From contig JAGQYP010000003.1 of NCBI GenBank assembly GCA_020436025.1, forward strand, positions 1-64,000: DNA of 64,000 nucleotides, in the 5' to 3' direction. This stretch comes from Crocinitomicaceae bacterium. GTDB lineage: Bacteria; Bacteroidota; Bacteroidia; Flavobacteriales_D; Crocinitomicaceae. Shown here in pieces: positions 8,305-17,361 of this stretch. Every line of letters begins with the position of its first letter. Position 1 is the first letter of the stretch. Position numbers and translations under genes: made by a program. Under the pieces are notes generated by a model, which saw only the letters and a list, made by a program, of their open reading frames with translations, was not told where the DNA came from and did no database searches.

Positions 8305-9470
8305 TGGATAAGAAAAAATACACATATAATCTAAAGGTATTGACGATTGCAATGATCGTTCTAGAGATTCTTGTGTGGACAAGTTTTTTCTGGTTGGATC
8401 ATTATTTCAGTAATTCTGAAGATGTCGTTTTAAAAGAAGGCACTATTTTTCAGTATCAATATGAAACAGCCTTATATTTCCTTTATGGTACTGCCATTCT
8501 TCCAGTTGCTTATGTTTTGATCTATTATTTTAAAAACAAAATGATCGAATCCGTAGCCGATACTAGATTAATGGATCGATTTGTAAATAAGACTTCTTCC
8601 ATAAATAGTTTCATAAAGTACTTTTTCTTTCGAATTGGGATTGCATTATTGTTTATTGCCCTTGCTAACCCTCAATATGGTGAGAAAAAAATGACTGGAA
8701 AATCAGAAGGAATTGAGATTATTATTGCCCTTGACGTTTCCAACTCTATGCTTGTAAAAGATCTGGATCAAAACATGGATAGAATGGCTGTTGCTAAATT
8801 AGCGATATCCGAATTGTTAAATAAAATGCATGGAGATAAAGTTGGTTTGGTAGTATTTGCAGGAAATCCATTTGTCTATATTCCTATTACAACCGATTAT
8901 GTCGCTTTTAAGAGATTCATGTCTGATGTTTCCCCAGGAATGACTACTGCCCAAGGAACTGCCATCGGTAGTGCAATTGATATGGCATCAGAAGCCTTTA
9001 CTGATAGTGATGCCAATAAAGCCATCATCGTTATTTCGGATGGGGAAAACCATGAGGATGATGCTATACAAGCGGCAGAAAAAGCAAGATCTGAAGGTAA
9101 ATATGTATTTACAGTGGGTATGGGGACTACCAAAGGAGCTCCAATTCCAAATTATGAAAATGGAATTAAAAAAGGATATAAAAAGGACCTCGAAGGAAAC
9201 ACAGTTATCTCTAAAATAAACCCTCAGATGCTTCAGGGAATTGCGCAAGCTGGAGGAGGAGCCTATACACAAGCAGACAGGAGATATTTGGATCTTAGTG
9301 GATTTGTACAAACACTCGATAGAATTGAAAAAAGTGAAGTGGACACAAGTGAATTTAAAGTAACTGAAGATCGTTTTAGCATCTTCTTAATAATAGGATT
9401 CATATTCATTCTTCTGGATTTCTTAATACCAGAAAAGTGGTTTTCATATTTAGAAAAAATTAAAAAATGA
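8304..9470 (+). CDS. batB: VWA-domain membrane protein BatB
   Basis: The 388-residue second VWA protein is related to BatA. It has membrane segments near 12-32, 55-75 and 105-120, a MIDAS motif LDVSNSM (about 147-153), ISDGENHEDD (about 245) and a C-terminal membrane helix (about 358-376). As in BatA, the VWA domain should face the periplasm and bind a metal ion through DxSxS. The stop overlaps the batC start by four bases (ATGA). Confidence 0.92.
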   Translation: MDKKKYTYNLKVLTIAMIVLEILVWTSFFWLDHYFSNSEDVVLKEGTIFQYQYETALYFLYGTAILPVAYVLIYYFKNKMIESVADTRLMDRFVNKTSSINSFIKYFFFRIGIALLFIALANPQYGEKKMTGKSEGIEIIIALDVSNSMLVKDLDQNMDRMAVAKLAISELLNKMHGDKVGLVVFAGNPFVYIPITTDYVAFKRFMSDVSPGMTTAQGTAIGSAIDMASEAFTDSDANKAIIVISDGENHEDDAIQAAEKARSEGKYVFTVGMGTTKGAPIPNYENGIKKGYKKDLEGNTVISKINPQMLQGIAQAGGGAYTQADRRYLDLSGFVQTLDRIEKSEVDTSEFKVTEDRFSIFLIIGFIFILLDFLIPEKWFSYLEKIKK

Positions 9471-10186
9471 GATTCATAATCATATTCATATTATCCATTA
9501 CATCTCCTCTTTTGGCTCAGGAAGAGAAAGTAGATTTGGTTAAAGGAAATAAATTTTACAATGAGAATCAGTTTGAAAAAGCCAACGAGAGCTACTCCAA
9601 AGCTTTAGAAAAAAATCCTGCAAATTTGAAGGCAACTTACAATTCTGGCAATGCGACTTATCGACTAGAAAATTACGATAAAGCCGTATCGAAATATCAG
9701 GAAGCGGTGCAATTAGCAGATTCCAAAAGCCAAAAAGCGGAAGCCTATCATAATCTGGGGAATTCTTACATGAAAAGCAATAAACTGAACGAAGCGATTG
9801 AAGCTTATAAAAATGCGCTAAGATTGAATCCAACTGACGAAGAAACCCGCTATAATTTGTCTTACGCATTAAAGAAAAAGCAAAATCAAGATCAAAACGA
9901 TCAGAACAAGGATCAAAACAAAGATCAAAATCAGGACGAGAATAAAGATCAAAACCAAGATCAAAATAAGGATCAAAATAAAGACCAAAAAGATCAGGAG
10001 AATAAAAATGATGATGGAAAAGGAGACAAAGACAAGCAACCTCAACCCCAAGCCATGAATCCTAAACAAGCCGAAAAATTGCTAAACGACATGAATAAGG
10101 CTGATGCGGCAACAAAGAAAAAGGCAGATAAAAATGATCAGGATAAAAAGAAAAAAGTGCTCGTAAACTCAAAAAAAGACTGGTAG
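9467..10186 (+). CDS. batC: TPR protein BatC with D/Q/N/K-rich tail
   Basis: The 239-residue protein has a signal peptide (1-17, ending LLAQ) and three to four TPR units (about 22-140; NSGNATYRLENYDKAVSKYQ and AYHNLGNSYMKSNKLNEAI are clear). About 50 residues of Asp-Gln-Asn-Lys repeats (about 143-190) follow, then a basic lysine-rich end. TPR proteins with an acidic/polar tail are the expected batC product. The tail is encoded by imperfect short repeats (aaagatcaaaa-like) and is a likely site of length variation. Confidence 0.88.
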   Translation: MRFIIIFILSITSPLLAQEEKVDLVKGNKFYNENQFEKANESYSKALEKNPANLKATYNSGNATYRLENYDKAVSKYQEAVQLADSKSQKAEAYHNLGNSYMKSNKLNEAIEAYKNALRLNPTDEETRYNLSYALKKKQNQDQNDQNKDQNKDQNQDENKDQNQDQNKDQNKDQKDQENKNDDGKGDKDKQPQPQAMNPKQAEKLLNDMNKADAATKKKADKNDQDKKKKVLVNSKKDW

Positions 10187-10187
10187 C

Positions 10188-11933
10188 TTGAAATATATTT
10201 TAAACATAGTATTTCTTTTGATTTGTTTGACTTTAAATAGTCAGACATCTGTCACAGCTGAAGTTTCTGCTGAAGAAATCATGGTGAATGATTATGTGAA
10301 TTTCATTCTTCGAATCACCAATCCACCTCAAAATGGAAAGCAACCTAAATTGGACATGCCGGATTTTGAGGATTTTGAATTCATCAACCAACAACAACAC
10401 CAGGGTTCACAAGCGATCATTGGACCAGGTGGAACACAAATTCAAGTCAATTTTACTTTAATAGTCACTTTAAAGCCCAAGAAAGTAGGTACATTTACCA
10501 TAGGATCGGCCAAACTGACTTTTGGAGACGAAACTTTTACTACCAAAGAGTTATCCGTAAAAGTGAATAAAAGTGCCAGCGGTGGAAATTATCCTGACAA
10601 ACCAATGTTTGCTCGGATTATCATTTCTAAATCATCGGCTTATATAGGAGAACCCGTAACAGCTGTATACAAATTGTACAGCCGTTTTCAATTGGAAGAC
10701 GTTCAAGACTATGAGCCAGGAAATTTTGATGGATTCCAGGCAAAATCAATTTATGATATTTATAAAACACAAAATGTAAAGGTAGGAACCGAAACGATAA
10801 ATGGTAAAAGGTATCAAACTTTGGAATTGAAAAAAGTAGTCCTTTTCCCACTTAAATCAGGAGAAATTGAAATTGATCCTTTCAAAATCAAAGGAATCGC
10901 ACAAGTCGACTTTTTTAGAAGCTATTCGGATAATCTGGTTTCGAATTCACCAGTAATTACAATTAAAGAAATTCCAGATAAACCTATTGGATACAACGGT
11001 GCTGTTGGTCAGTTCACAATTAAAGCAGAAGTAAATAAAGAAAAAATTGAAGCAGGTGAAGCTTTTGATCTAAACATTGTCATTGAAGGGAAAGGAAATA
11101 CGCATTTACTCGAACAACCCACGATTAATCTACCTCCCGATTTTGAAATTTACGGAGATCCAGAGATCATAGATAAAACCGATATTACTGCTGAAGGATC
11201 GAAAGGAAGTTTGGAGTACAATTTCGTTGTAAGAGCCTCTACTGAGGGAAAGTATACCTTAGGTCCGATTGTTCTTAATTATTTTGATCCCACAACGAAA
11301 ACCTATCAAACTTCTTATACTGATTCTTTTCAAATTGAGGTAAAAGGCGGAAATATTGTAAAATCGAGCAATGGAGGAAATGCTGTAAAAACCAATGTTA
11401 AAACTGAAATTGAATCTAAAGATGATATTCGTTTCATCACCAAGGATGAAGCTGTCATTGAAAGTTCGGATGATTTCTTATATGGAAAGGGGACATTCTG
11501 GACTTTATTGATCAGCCCACTAATGCTTAGTTTTATTTTCATTTTTGCCATAAGGAAAAGACGTAACAGAAGTGATGAGGACATTGCAAATTTGAATCGC
11601 AAGCATGCTTCTAAAATGGCCTTGAAAGTACTAAAAAATGCCACGAATAGCTTGAATTCAGGGGATAACGAAAAGTTTTACGAAGAATTACACCTTTCCA
11701 TGATCGCCTACTTGAAAAACAAACTGAATTTGGACTTAACCGAAATGACCAAATCCAGAATTCAGGAAATATTCAAGGAAAAAGGTTTAAGTGAGGAACT
11801 TGGTACCAGCATTTTCGAAATTCTAGATCAGTGTCAAATGGCTCGTTATGCCCCTATTGATCAAACTGGAAATAAAGAGCTGATTGCCAAAGCGGAAGAA
11901 AGTATTCATCAAATTCAAAAAGTACTGAAATGA
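10188..11933 (+). CDS. batD: BatD family oxygen-tolerance protein
   Basis: The 581-residue protein begins at TTG 10188, one base after the batC stop. It has a signal peptide (1-18), repeated immunoglobulin-like beta domains (about 20-420) with the BatD signatures VNDYVNFILRITN and ISKSSAYIGEPVTAVYKLYS, a transmembrane helix (about 440-458, preceding RKRRNR), and a cytoplasmic helical tail with LKNKLNLDLTEMTKSRIQEI and ARYAPIDQ. BatD is thought to work with the VWA proteins in the envelope; the exact substrate is unknown. It overlaps batE by four bases. Confidence 0.9.
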   Translation: MKYILNIVFLLICLTLNSQTSVTAEVSAEEIMVNDYVNFILRITNPPQNGKQPKLDMPDFEDFEFINQQQHQGSQAIIGPGGTQIQVNFTLIVTLKPKKVGTFTIGSAKLTFGDETFTTKELSVKVNKSASGGNYPDKPMFARIIISKSSAYIGEPVTAVYKLYSRFQLEDVQDYEPGNFDGFQAKSIYDIYKTQNVKVGTETINGKRYQTLELKKVVLFPLKSGEIEIDPFKIKGIAQVDFFRSYSDNLVSNSPVITIKEIPDKPIGYNGAVGQFTIKAEVNKEKIEAGEAFDLNIVIEGKGNTHLLEQPTINLPPDFEIYGDPEIIDKTDITAEGSKGSLEYNFVVRASTEGKYTLGPIVLNYFDPTTKTYQTSYTDSFQIEVKGGNIVKSSNGGNAVKTNVKTEIESKDDIRFITKDEAVIESSDDFLYGKGTFWTLLISPLMLSFIFIFAIRKRRNRSDEDIANLNRKHASKMALKVLKNATNSLNSGDNEKFYEELHLSMIAYLKNKLNLDLTEMTKSRIQEIFKEKGLSEELGTSIFEILDQCQMARYAPIDQTGNKELIAKAEESIHQIQKVLK

Positions 11934-12673
11934 TCAAGTGGATTTATATAGTAACAGTTCTTTTTGCTTCACAGTTGATTTTTGCTAATCAAGAAGAATA
12001 TGAGAAAGCCAACGAGTTGTATGAAAATGAGGCATATGATTCAGCCGTTGTCATTTATAATAGCTTGTTGGAAGAGAATCAATATTCATTTGAAATCTTT
12101 TACAATTTGGGTAACTCCTACTTTAGAACAAATAAATTAGGATTGGCTATTCTCAATTGGGAAAAAGCAAGAAAGATTCAACCTTCGAATCCTCAAGTAA
12201 TCGAGAACTTAAATTATGCCTATTCATTGGCACGAGACAAATTTGAAGTAGATGTAAAATCTGTCGGATTCATCAACGGTTTTGTCTTTGAAAAAAGTCC
12301 GAACTTCTGGTCTTACATGGCTATTCTTTTATCTGTAATCCTTGCAGTTACACTCTTTCTATTTTTCATATCACGGAACGACACCATACATCAAATTAGC
12401 TTCTATTTGAGCATTGTTGGATTTGTTTGCCTCATTACAATCGTCATTTTCGCCTATATGCATAAGAATCATTTTGAACAAAGCAAAGAGGCAATAGTCC
12501 TACAACCTAGAGTTCAGGTATTGTCGGAACCTAAAGAAGGATCAGATGAGTCTTTTGCTTTACATGAAGGCACCAAAGTTGAAATTTTAAAAATAGATGA
12601 AGATTGGGCTGAAATTGTTGTCAACAAAGACAATACAGGCTGGGTGAAATTAGAATCTATTGGACGAATTTAA
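11930..12673 (+). CDS. batE: TPR-SH3 membrane protein BatE
   Basis: The 247-residue protein has a signal peptide (1-19, LIFAN), two TPR units (about 22-95; YNLGNSYFRTNKLGLAILNWEKA), two membrane helices (about 123-143 and 152-172) and a C-terminal SH3-like domain (about 185-245; VQVLSEPKEGSDESFALHEGTKVEILK ending GWVKLESI). This order matches BatE and closes the operon. A terminator lies 175 bases downstream, after an AT-rich stretch in which I see no gene. Confidence 0.9.
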   Translation: MIKWIYIVTVLFASQLIFANQEEYEKANELYENEAYDSAVVIYNSLLEENQYSFEIFYNLGNSYFRTNKLGLAILNWEKARKIQPSNPQVIENLNYAYSLARDKFEVDVKSVGFINGFVFEKSPNFWSYMAILLSVILAVTLFLFFISRNDTIHQISFYLSIVGFVCLITIVIFAYMHKNHFEQSKEAIVLQPRVQVLSEPKEGSDESFALHEGTKVEILKIDEDWAEIVVNKDNTGWVKLESIGRI

Positions 12674-12847
12674 ATTTCATTTCAAAATATTTATGAAAAT
12701 TTGATTTGTTAATCATCTTCCTATTGAATTAGAACTTTTAGACAAGTTGGTTGTACCGTTTATTGGAAATTGCGACTAATTAGTAAAGATAAAGATCAGT
12801 AGGTAAAGAGTATTAACTGCGATTAACAAATACAAAAAACTGATCCT

Positions 12848-12875
12848 AAAAAACCCCGATTTATTCGGGGTTTTT
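12848..12875. terminator. Bidirectional terminator after batE
   Basis: AAAACCCCGA pairs perfectly with TCGGGGTTTT around a four-base loop, with A and T runs on both sides. It serves the Bat operon (plus) and the small secreted-protein gene at 12879 (minus). Confidence 0.85.
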
Positions 12876-12878
12876 AAT

Positions 12879-13154
12879 TTAATCTCGCTTTAATTTTTGA
12901 TTTGCTTGAAATTTCCATTTTCTAGGATGTTTTCTAGGCATGTCAAAATTTGCAGGTTTCAATTTGCCATCAAACTTCCGTCTAACGGAATATTTGTGCG
13001 ATTTACATTTTATTATTTCATCTTTCTGATCCAATCTTACCATTTGTGGTTTCTTATCATCCGAATGATGACATTTCCTATTATCTGATTCCTGTCCATG
13101 AACCAGAACTACTGCAAAAAGGGCTATTATAAAAACTACTACTTTCTTTTCCAT
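12879..13154 (-). CDS. Small secreted basic protein, unknown function
   Basis: The 91-residue protein from ATG 13154 (a TTG at 13163 would add three residues) has a clear signal peptide (MEKKVVVFIIALFAVVLVHGQ). The mature part is rich in Lys, Arg and His, with a KCHHSDDKK cluster and repeated MPRKHPRKW-type segments. I do not recognise a family. It ends at the shared terminator. The His/Cys cluster might bind metal, but that is speculation. Confidence 0.55.
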   Translation of the reverse strand: MEKKVVVFIIALFAVVLVHGQESDNRKCHHSDDKKPQMVRLDQKDEIIKCKSHKYSVRRKFDGKLKPANFDMPRKHPRKWKFQANQKLKRD

Positions 13155-13227
13155 CTCATTCAATTTTTATGGTTTAAGAGTAGAAATGCAATAGCTAGGC
13201 CAGAAAATCCTAATGAAATGTTAATAC

Positions 13228-13262
13228 AAAAAAAAGCCTTTCCGAAAATCGAAAAGGCTTTT
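13228..13262 (-). terminator. Terminator of the PorE-like operon
   Basis: On the minus strand, AAAAGCCTTTTCGA pairs with TCGGAAAGGCTTTT around a short loop and ends in a T run. It lies about 20 bases downstream of the stop at 13281. Confidence 0.8.
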
Positions 13263-13280
13263 CCTACACAAAGGGAAAAA

Positions 13281-15353
13281 TTAATTTCCAGTAATCTTAA
13301 TTTCCGTTCTTCTGTTTTGCTGTCTGCCCGCCTCATTTGCGTTGCTAGCAATTGGTTTATCCAATCCGTATCCAACAGCTGTCATTCTAGAACCGGCAAT
13401 TCCTTTAGACACCAAGTAGTTCATAACTGCTTTTGCTCTGTCCTCAGATAATTTTTGATTCATTGTAGCAGAACCTTGATTATCCGTATGCCCACCGATT
13501 TCAATCTTCAGGTTTTTAACATCTTTCATCAATTTTACCAAACGATCCAACTCTGCATTTGACTCAGGTCTCAAGGTAGATTTTCCAGTATCGAAGAAAA
13601 TATTTCTAAGAGCAATGATCGAACCTACTTTAATGTTTTTCAATTCAATTGTTTTATCCACTAAGTTATAAGCCGATCCTTCCGGAATGTCGAAGTTTTC
13701 TGAATGGAAAAGATATCCTTCTGCCTTAACAGCAATCCCATAATTTTTCCCTGCTTCTAAGGAGATCAAGAATTTTCCTGAAGCTGAGTTGGATTTGAAA
13801 GTTTTGATCACATTTCCAGTTTTGTTATCCACGATTTCAATTTCCGCTTCAACTGGTTTTCTTGTTAGGTGATCAATTGTTTTCCCTTTAAATACGGTCA
13901 TTGAAACCTTGTTCACTTCGACTGACGCCTCGATTTGGTTATCGGAAATTGGGTAAGCCAAAGAAGCTAAAAGATAATCCTCTGTTTCAATTGCAAACTC
14001 TTTTTCAGGTCCCCAAAAAGTTACTTTATAGATGTCAAACCCTCCTTTTCCTCCTTCTCTGTTTGAAGCGATGTAAGCGTATTTGTTATTTGCAGTAATC
14101 GCGAAAAAGAAATCGTCATAAGGTGTGTTAATTGGGTAACCCATATTTACCGGTTTTGTCCATCTTCCTGATTCGTATACAGACATGTAAATATCGTATC
14201 CACCAATAGATTCATGTCCTTTAGAACAGATATACATCACCTCTCCATTAATCGTTTGATAGATTGGCCCATCATCAAATTTCGAATTAAAGTAAGGGGA
14301 AGCTGGTGCTGCAACACCGTATTCACCACTAACGGCATCTCTTAATCCAGTGTAAAGAATATTATATCCGTTACCTCCATCAGTATTTCTGGAGAAGAAT
14401 AATTTCACATCATCTGCACCATAGGCACCGTACTTTTCATCATGGCCTTTAGAAGAAATATTACCATGAAGTTTGGTAGGATTGGTCCAATTTGCTCCCA
14501 TTAATGTGGATTCATAGATATCTAAATTCCCATCTACATTTCTGTGGAACATCATTTTAGTTCCATCAAAATACAAGTTATTAGAAACATCATCCGCATT
14601 TGAGTTAATCGCTCCTTTTGCAGGATTGGCACTTTGCCATACTCCATCAACCATGGTAGAGGTGTAGATATCAAAATCATAATCACCTACTTCATCTTTA
14701 GGGTGACCATTTGGTCTATTAGAAGAGAAAATAATCTCCGCACCATCTGTAGAAATTGACGGAGCAATCTCATTGTACTCGGTATTGATTTCTTTAACGT
14801 TGTCTACCCAACATCTAACTGGAGAGTTTACTTTATCCGGAGCATTCGAGTTTTCCTTAATTCTCTGAGTAACAAAAGTTGCATAATCATCTGCTCTTTT
14901 ATAATTCACCTGGAAAGCTTTAAAATGCTTTGAAGCAGCTGCAAAATCACCTTGTAATTGCTTCATTGCCCCATAATAGTAATCCATGAAATCATGACAT
15001 TCTTTGTTTAAATTGTATGCTTTTTCGATATAAGGAAATGCTTTATCAGGGTTGGTTGTGTTGTATATACACACCCCAATTTTTAAATTGTTTTCAGCAT
15101 TTTCTGGATTCAATTTTTGAGCAATCTCAAATTTAGCAAGAGCCTTTTTGAAATTAATTCTAGCATCTATATTCTTGAACAAGTCTTGATTAGCTAGTTC
15201 AAAAAATTCATCACCTTCTTTGATAGCATCAACAGCAGCTTTAAATTCATCCTTTTTGTCTTTAAAGTTCCCTGCTTTAAATTCAACTTCCTGTCCAAAA
15301 ACCGAATAGGAAGAAAGTCCGATAAATAGTAAAAATATATTTAAATGTCTCAT
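13281..15353 (-). CDS. PorE-like TPR / beta-propeller / OmpA-domain protein
   Basis: The 690-residue protein has a signal peptide (1-20, SVFGQ), a TPR region (about 35-175), a PD40-type beta-propeller with repeated IIFSSNRPNG and LFFSRNTDGGNGYNI motifs (about 190-450), a carboxypeptidase-regulatory-like beta-sandwich (about 485-565, GKTIDHLTRKPVEAEIEIVD), and an OmpA C-terminal peptidoglycan-binding domain (about 580-690, IGGHTDNQGSATMNQKLSEDRA). This exact order is that of PorE, a type 9 secretion protein linking the complex to peptidoglycan in Porphyromonas. Unlike PorE, no lipobox cysteine is seen after the signal peptide. Related proteins of the same architecture occur in several copies per Bacteroidota genome, so orthology is not certain. 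It forms an operon with the TPR gene seven bases upstream. Confidence 0.75.
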   Translation of the reverse strand: MRHLNIFLLFIGLSSYSVFGQEVEFKAGNFKDKKDEFKAAVDAIKEGDEFFELANQDLFKNIDARINFKKALAKFEIAQKLNPENAENNLKIGVCIYNTTNPDKAFPYIEKAYNLNKECHDFMDYYYGAMKQLQGDFAAASKHFKAFQVNYKRADDYATFVTQRIKENSNAPDKVNSPVRCWVDNVKEINTEYNEIAPSISTDGAEIIFSSNRPNGHPKDEVGDYDFDIYTSTMVDGVWQSANPAKGAINSNADDVSNNLYFDGTKMMFHRNVDGNLDIYESTLMGANWTNPTKLHGNISSKGHDEKYGAYGADDVKLFFSRNTDGGNGYNILYTGLRDAVSGEYGVAAPASPYFNSKFDDGPIYQTINGEVMYICSKGHESIGGYDIYMSVYESGRWTKPVNMGYPINTPYDDFFFAITANNKYAYIASNREGGKGGFDIYKVTFWGPEKEFAIETEDYLLASLAYPISDNQIEASVEVNKVSMTVFKGKTIDHLTRKPVEAEIEIVDNKTGNVIKTFKSNSASGKFLISLEAGKNYGIAVKAEGYLFHSENFDIPEGSAYNLVDKTIELKNIKVGSIIALRNIFFDTGKSTLRPESNAELDRLVKLMKDVKNLKIEIGGHTDNQGSATMNQKLSEDRAKAVMNYLVSKGIAGSRMTAVGYGLDKPIASNANEAGRQQNRRTEIKITGN

Positions 15354-15359
15354 GATTTC

Positions 15360-16460
15360 TTAGTTACAGTTGTTTGAATAGTATTGTTTTCCTAGATCAG
15401 AACCAAGTTCATTAGCTTTCTTCCAGTCCTGACAAGCACCAGCTTGATTTCTCAATCTTTCTCTCGCGATCCCTCTGTTTACGTATCCATTTGCGTAATT
15501 CTTATCCATGTTGATCGCCTTAGTCGCCATCTCCTCGGCTTTTTTATAATCTTCCAAGTTGAAATAAACACAAGACAATTTAGAATAAGCCGGAATATAT
15601 TTCGGATCGATTTCTAAACACTTCTCTAAGTCTTTTTTCGCATCCTCATATCTATTCTGAGCAATGTTAGTTGAACCTCTATTGGAATAAGCTTCTTTGA
15701 AATTTTTGTCAACAGATAATGCTCGGTTGAAAGCTTCCAATGCACCTTCGTAATCCTTCATTTTCTTTTTCGTCGTACCTACATTATTCAATGCAAAAGC
15801 CATTTTAGGATTCATTTTAGCCGCCATTTCATAATCGTTCACGGCTTCTTGGAATTTCCCTAGATTTCTCTTACACGAACCTCTATCGTTGTACGCATAA
15901 GCATATTTTGGATTTAACTCAATGGATTTATCATACATTTCGATCGCTCCTTTGAAATCATTTTGTAGATATTTTAATGTTCCAAAGTTGTAATAAGCTT
16001 TAAATGAGCTCGGATTAATGCTGATTGCCTTCTGATAATCTTTCTCCGCTGACAAATAATCTCCACTTCCTTGATAGGCTCTTCCCCTTTGAAAATAAGC
16101 CTTAAAATAACCCGGTTTAAGTTCGATCATCTTTGTCAAAGTAGCCGCCGCCTCTTTAAACTTTTGAAGCTCTACTTCACAAACCGCTTTGTTATAAAGC
16201 GCAGCAGTAAAATTCGGATCTTTATCGATGGATGTTTGATAGAATCCAATCGCTGCTTTGTAATCTTTTTTCTTGAAAGCCTCTACCCCTTTGTTATATG
16301 CTTCTTGGGAGGCAGCGATATTTGCATTATCTGCATTTACGCGCATGATCGAATCACGGTAAGCTTTCTCTTCTGGAGTTAATTCCTCCTCTCCCTGACT
16401 GAATGCGAATGAACTGAAAATCACAGCTACACCCAGTACTAATGCTTTAATCATATTCAT
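15360..16460 (-). CDS. Periplasmic tetratricopeptide-repeat protein
   Basis: The 366-residue protein has a signal peptide (1-22, FAFSQ) and eight to nine consecutive TPR units covering about residues 50-350 (for example AYYNFGTLKYLQNDFKGAIEMYDKSIELNPKY split over one unit). TPRs give a protein-binding superhelix, and no catalytic domain is present. It is cotranscribed with the PorE-like gene (six bases between stop and start). A shared role in assembling an envelope complex is plausible but inferred. Confidence 0.85.
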   Translation of the reverse strand: MNMIKALVLGVAVIFSSFAFSQGEEELTPEEKAYRDSIMRVNADNANIAASQEAYNKGVEAFKKKDYKAAIGFYQTSIDKDPNFTAALYNKAVCEVELQKFKEAAATLTKMIELKPGYFKAYFQRGRAYQGSGDYLSAEKDYQKAISINPSSFKAYYNFGTLKYLQNDFKGAIEMYDKSIELNPKYAYAYNDRGSCKRNLGKFQEAVNDYEMAAKMNPKMAFALNNVGTTKKKMKDYEGALEAFNRALSVDKNFKEAYSNRGSTNIAQNRYEDAKKDLEKCLEIDPKYIPAYSKLSCVYFNLEDYKKAEEMATKAINMDKNYANGYVNRGIARERLRNQAGACQDWKKANELGSDLGKQYYSNNCN

Positions 16461-16639
16461 GTTAAACTGGTTTTTATTTGGTTATAGATCGTCTAAAATA
16501 CAGGATTTCCTTTTTTTGGATGCGATTAACTTTTTAACAATTGTTGATAAGTCATGTTAATGAAATGTGGATAACTCCTGCATGCAAAGTTCGATAAGGT
16601 CCCAAGCATTTTTTCTTAATTTTACAGGAAAACATATCA

Positions 16640-17038
16640 ATGAACAAAATTACGATTCCTAAAATCTTTTTAATATTAGGTATAGCAATGATTTTTGTTG
16701 CTTGTAAGCCTCCATACGATGAATATCATGATTACATGGATGGAGCTTGGATTGTGGAAGAACTGATAGTAAACGACCCTGAAGGAATTCTTCGAGACGA
16801 AGAGGCTCTAAATATTGACAAAGAAAAAACAAAATTCTATTTCGATTATTCAGGAAACGTTCGCACACCAATGGGTAAAAGAAAGTTTAGATTCATTGAA
16901 GATCATAAAATAATTGTAATCGGAGATTTTAAATATTTGTTTGAGAAAATAGACGATGATCGATGCAAATTACACCACATCCGAGACAATGGAAGAGCAG
17001 AAGTAATTTATATTTTGAAGCGAATTCCGGAAGAATGA
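16640..17038 (+). CDS. Small lipoprotein, lipocalin-like size, unknown function
   Basis: The 132-residue protein has a lipoprotein signal with Cys22 (IFVAC). The mature part begins YDEYHDYMDGAWIVEEL and alternates strands (KFYFDYSGNVRTPMGKRKFRF, IIVIGDFKYLFEKID), as in small lipocalin-like beta-barrels of Bacteroidota. No family assigned with confidence. It is divergent from the TPR gene. Heptad repeats lie about 85 bases after its stop. Confidence 0.65.
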   Translation: MNKITIPKIFLILGIAMIFVACKPPYDEYHDYMDGAWIVEELIVNDPEGILRDEEALNIDKEKTKFYFDYSGNVRTPMGKRKFRFIEDHKIIVIGDFKYLFEKIDDDRCKLHHIRDNGRAEVIYILKRIPEE

Positions 17039-17361
17039 TTTGAGTGATTCGAATGTAGTACCAAGCGATAGCGAGCTCATCGACCGATAGTGAGATAATT
17101 TTTTCGAGTGTAGAATTAATCGTTGATAATTGATAATTGATAATTGATAGCTGATAGTTGATAGTTGATTTAAAACCGAAGTTGAGTAAGGATTCGAATT
17201 AAGACAATTAATATGAGGAAAGGTATCAACATAAATGTAATGGGTTTCTATAATATTAACGCTCTAAGAATATTGTTGGTTGGCCTTTTTGCTAAGGATT
17301 TTCTTAAAATTTTGTTAAATGTTTCTTTGATTGATTCAACGGATCATCTAACTGACTCAAA
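17039..17361. other. Gene-free stretch with heptad repeat array
   Basis: No plausible gene. The left part holds two copies of CGATAG(C/T)GAG (17066-17075 and 17085-17094) and a GAGTGTAGAATT motif near 17106 that recurs in variant form near 23355. The central part is the heptad array at 17123-17170. The right part is AT-rich leader of the next gene without a recognisable -7 box. Confidence 0.6.
17123..17170. repeat. Heptad array, TTGATAA family
   Basis: Seven-base units in phase: TTGATAA three times (17123-17143), then TTGATAG, CTGATAG, TTGATAG and a partial TTGAT. The same family in opposite orientation (AATTATC) lies in the accD leader at 42808. Confidence 0.9.

Noticed and set aside
8971..9311. 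Frames on both strands inside batB
   Set aside because: They lie within an intact VWA gene and show no motifs.
9869..10069. Hydrophobic minus-strand frame opposite batC
   Set aside because: It is the mirror of the Asp-Gln-Asn-Lys repeat; its Leu/Ile/Val content is a codon artefact.
12674..12847. Possible small RNA or gene between batE and its terminator
   Set aside because: AT-rich, no start-stop frame of note and no promoter box; only the terminator is supported.
13098..13451. 117-codon plus-strand frame
   Set aside because: It runs antisense to two well-supported genes and through a terminator.
16560..16630. Promoter between the TPR gene and the lipoprotein gene
   Set aside because: Only near matches to TAnnTTTG were found on either strand, so no box is called.
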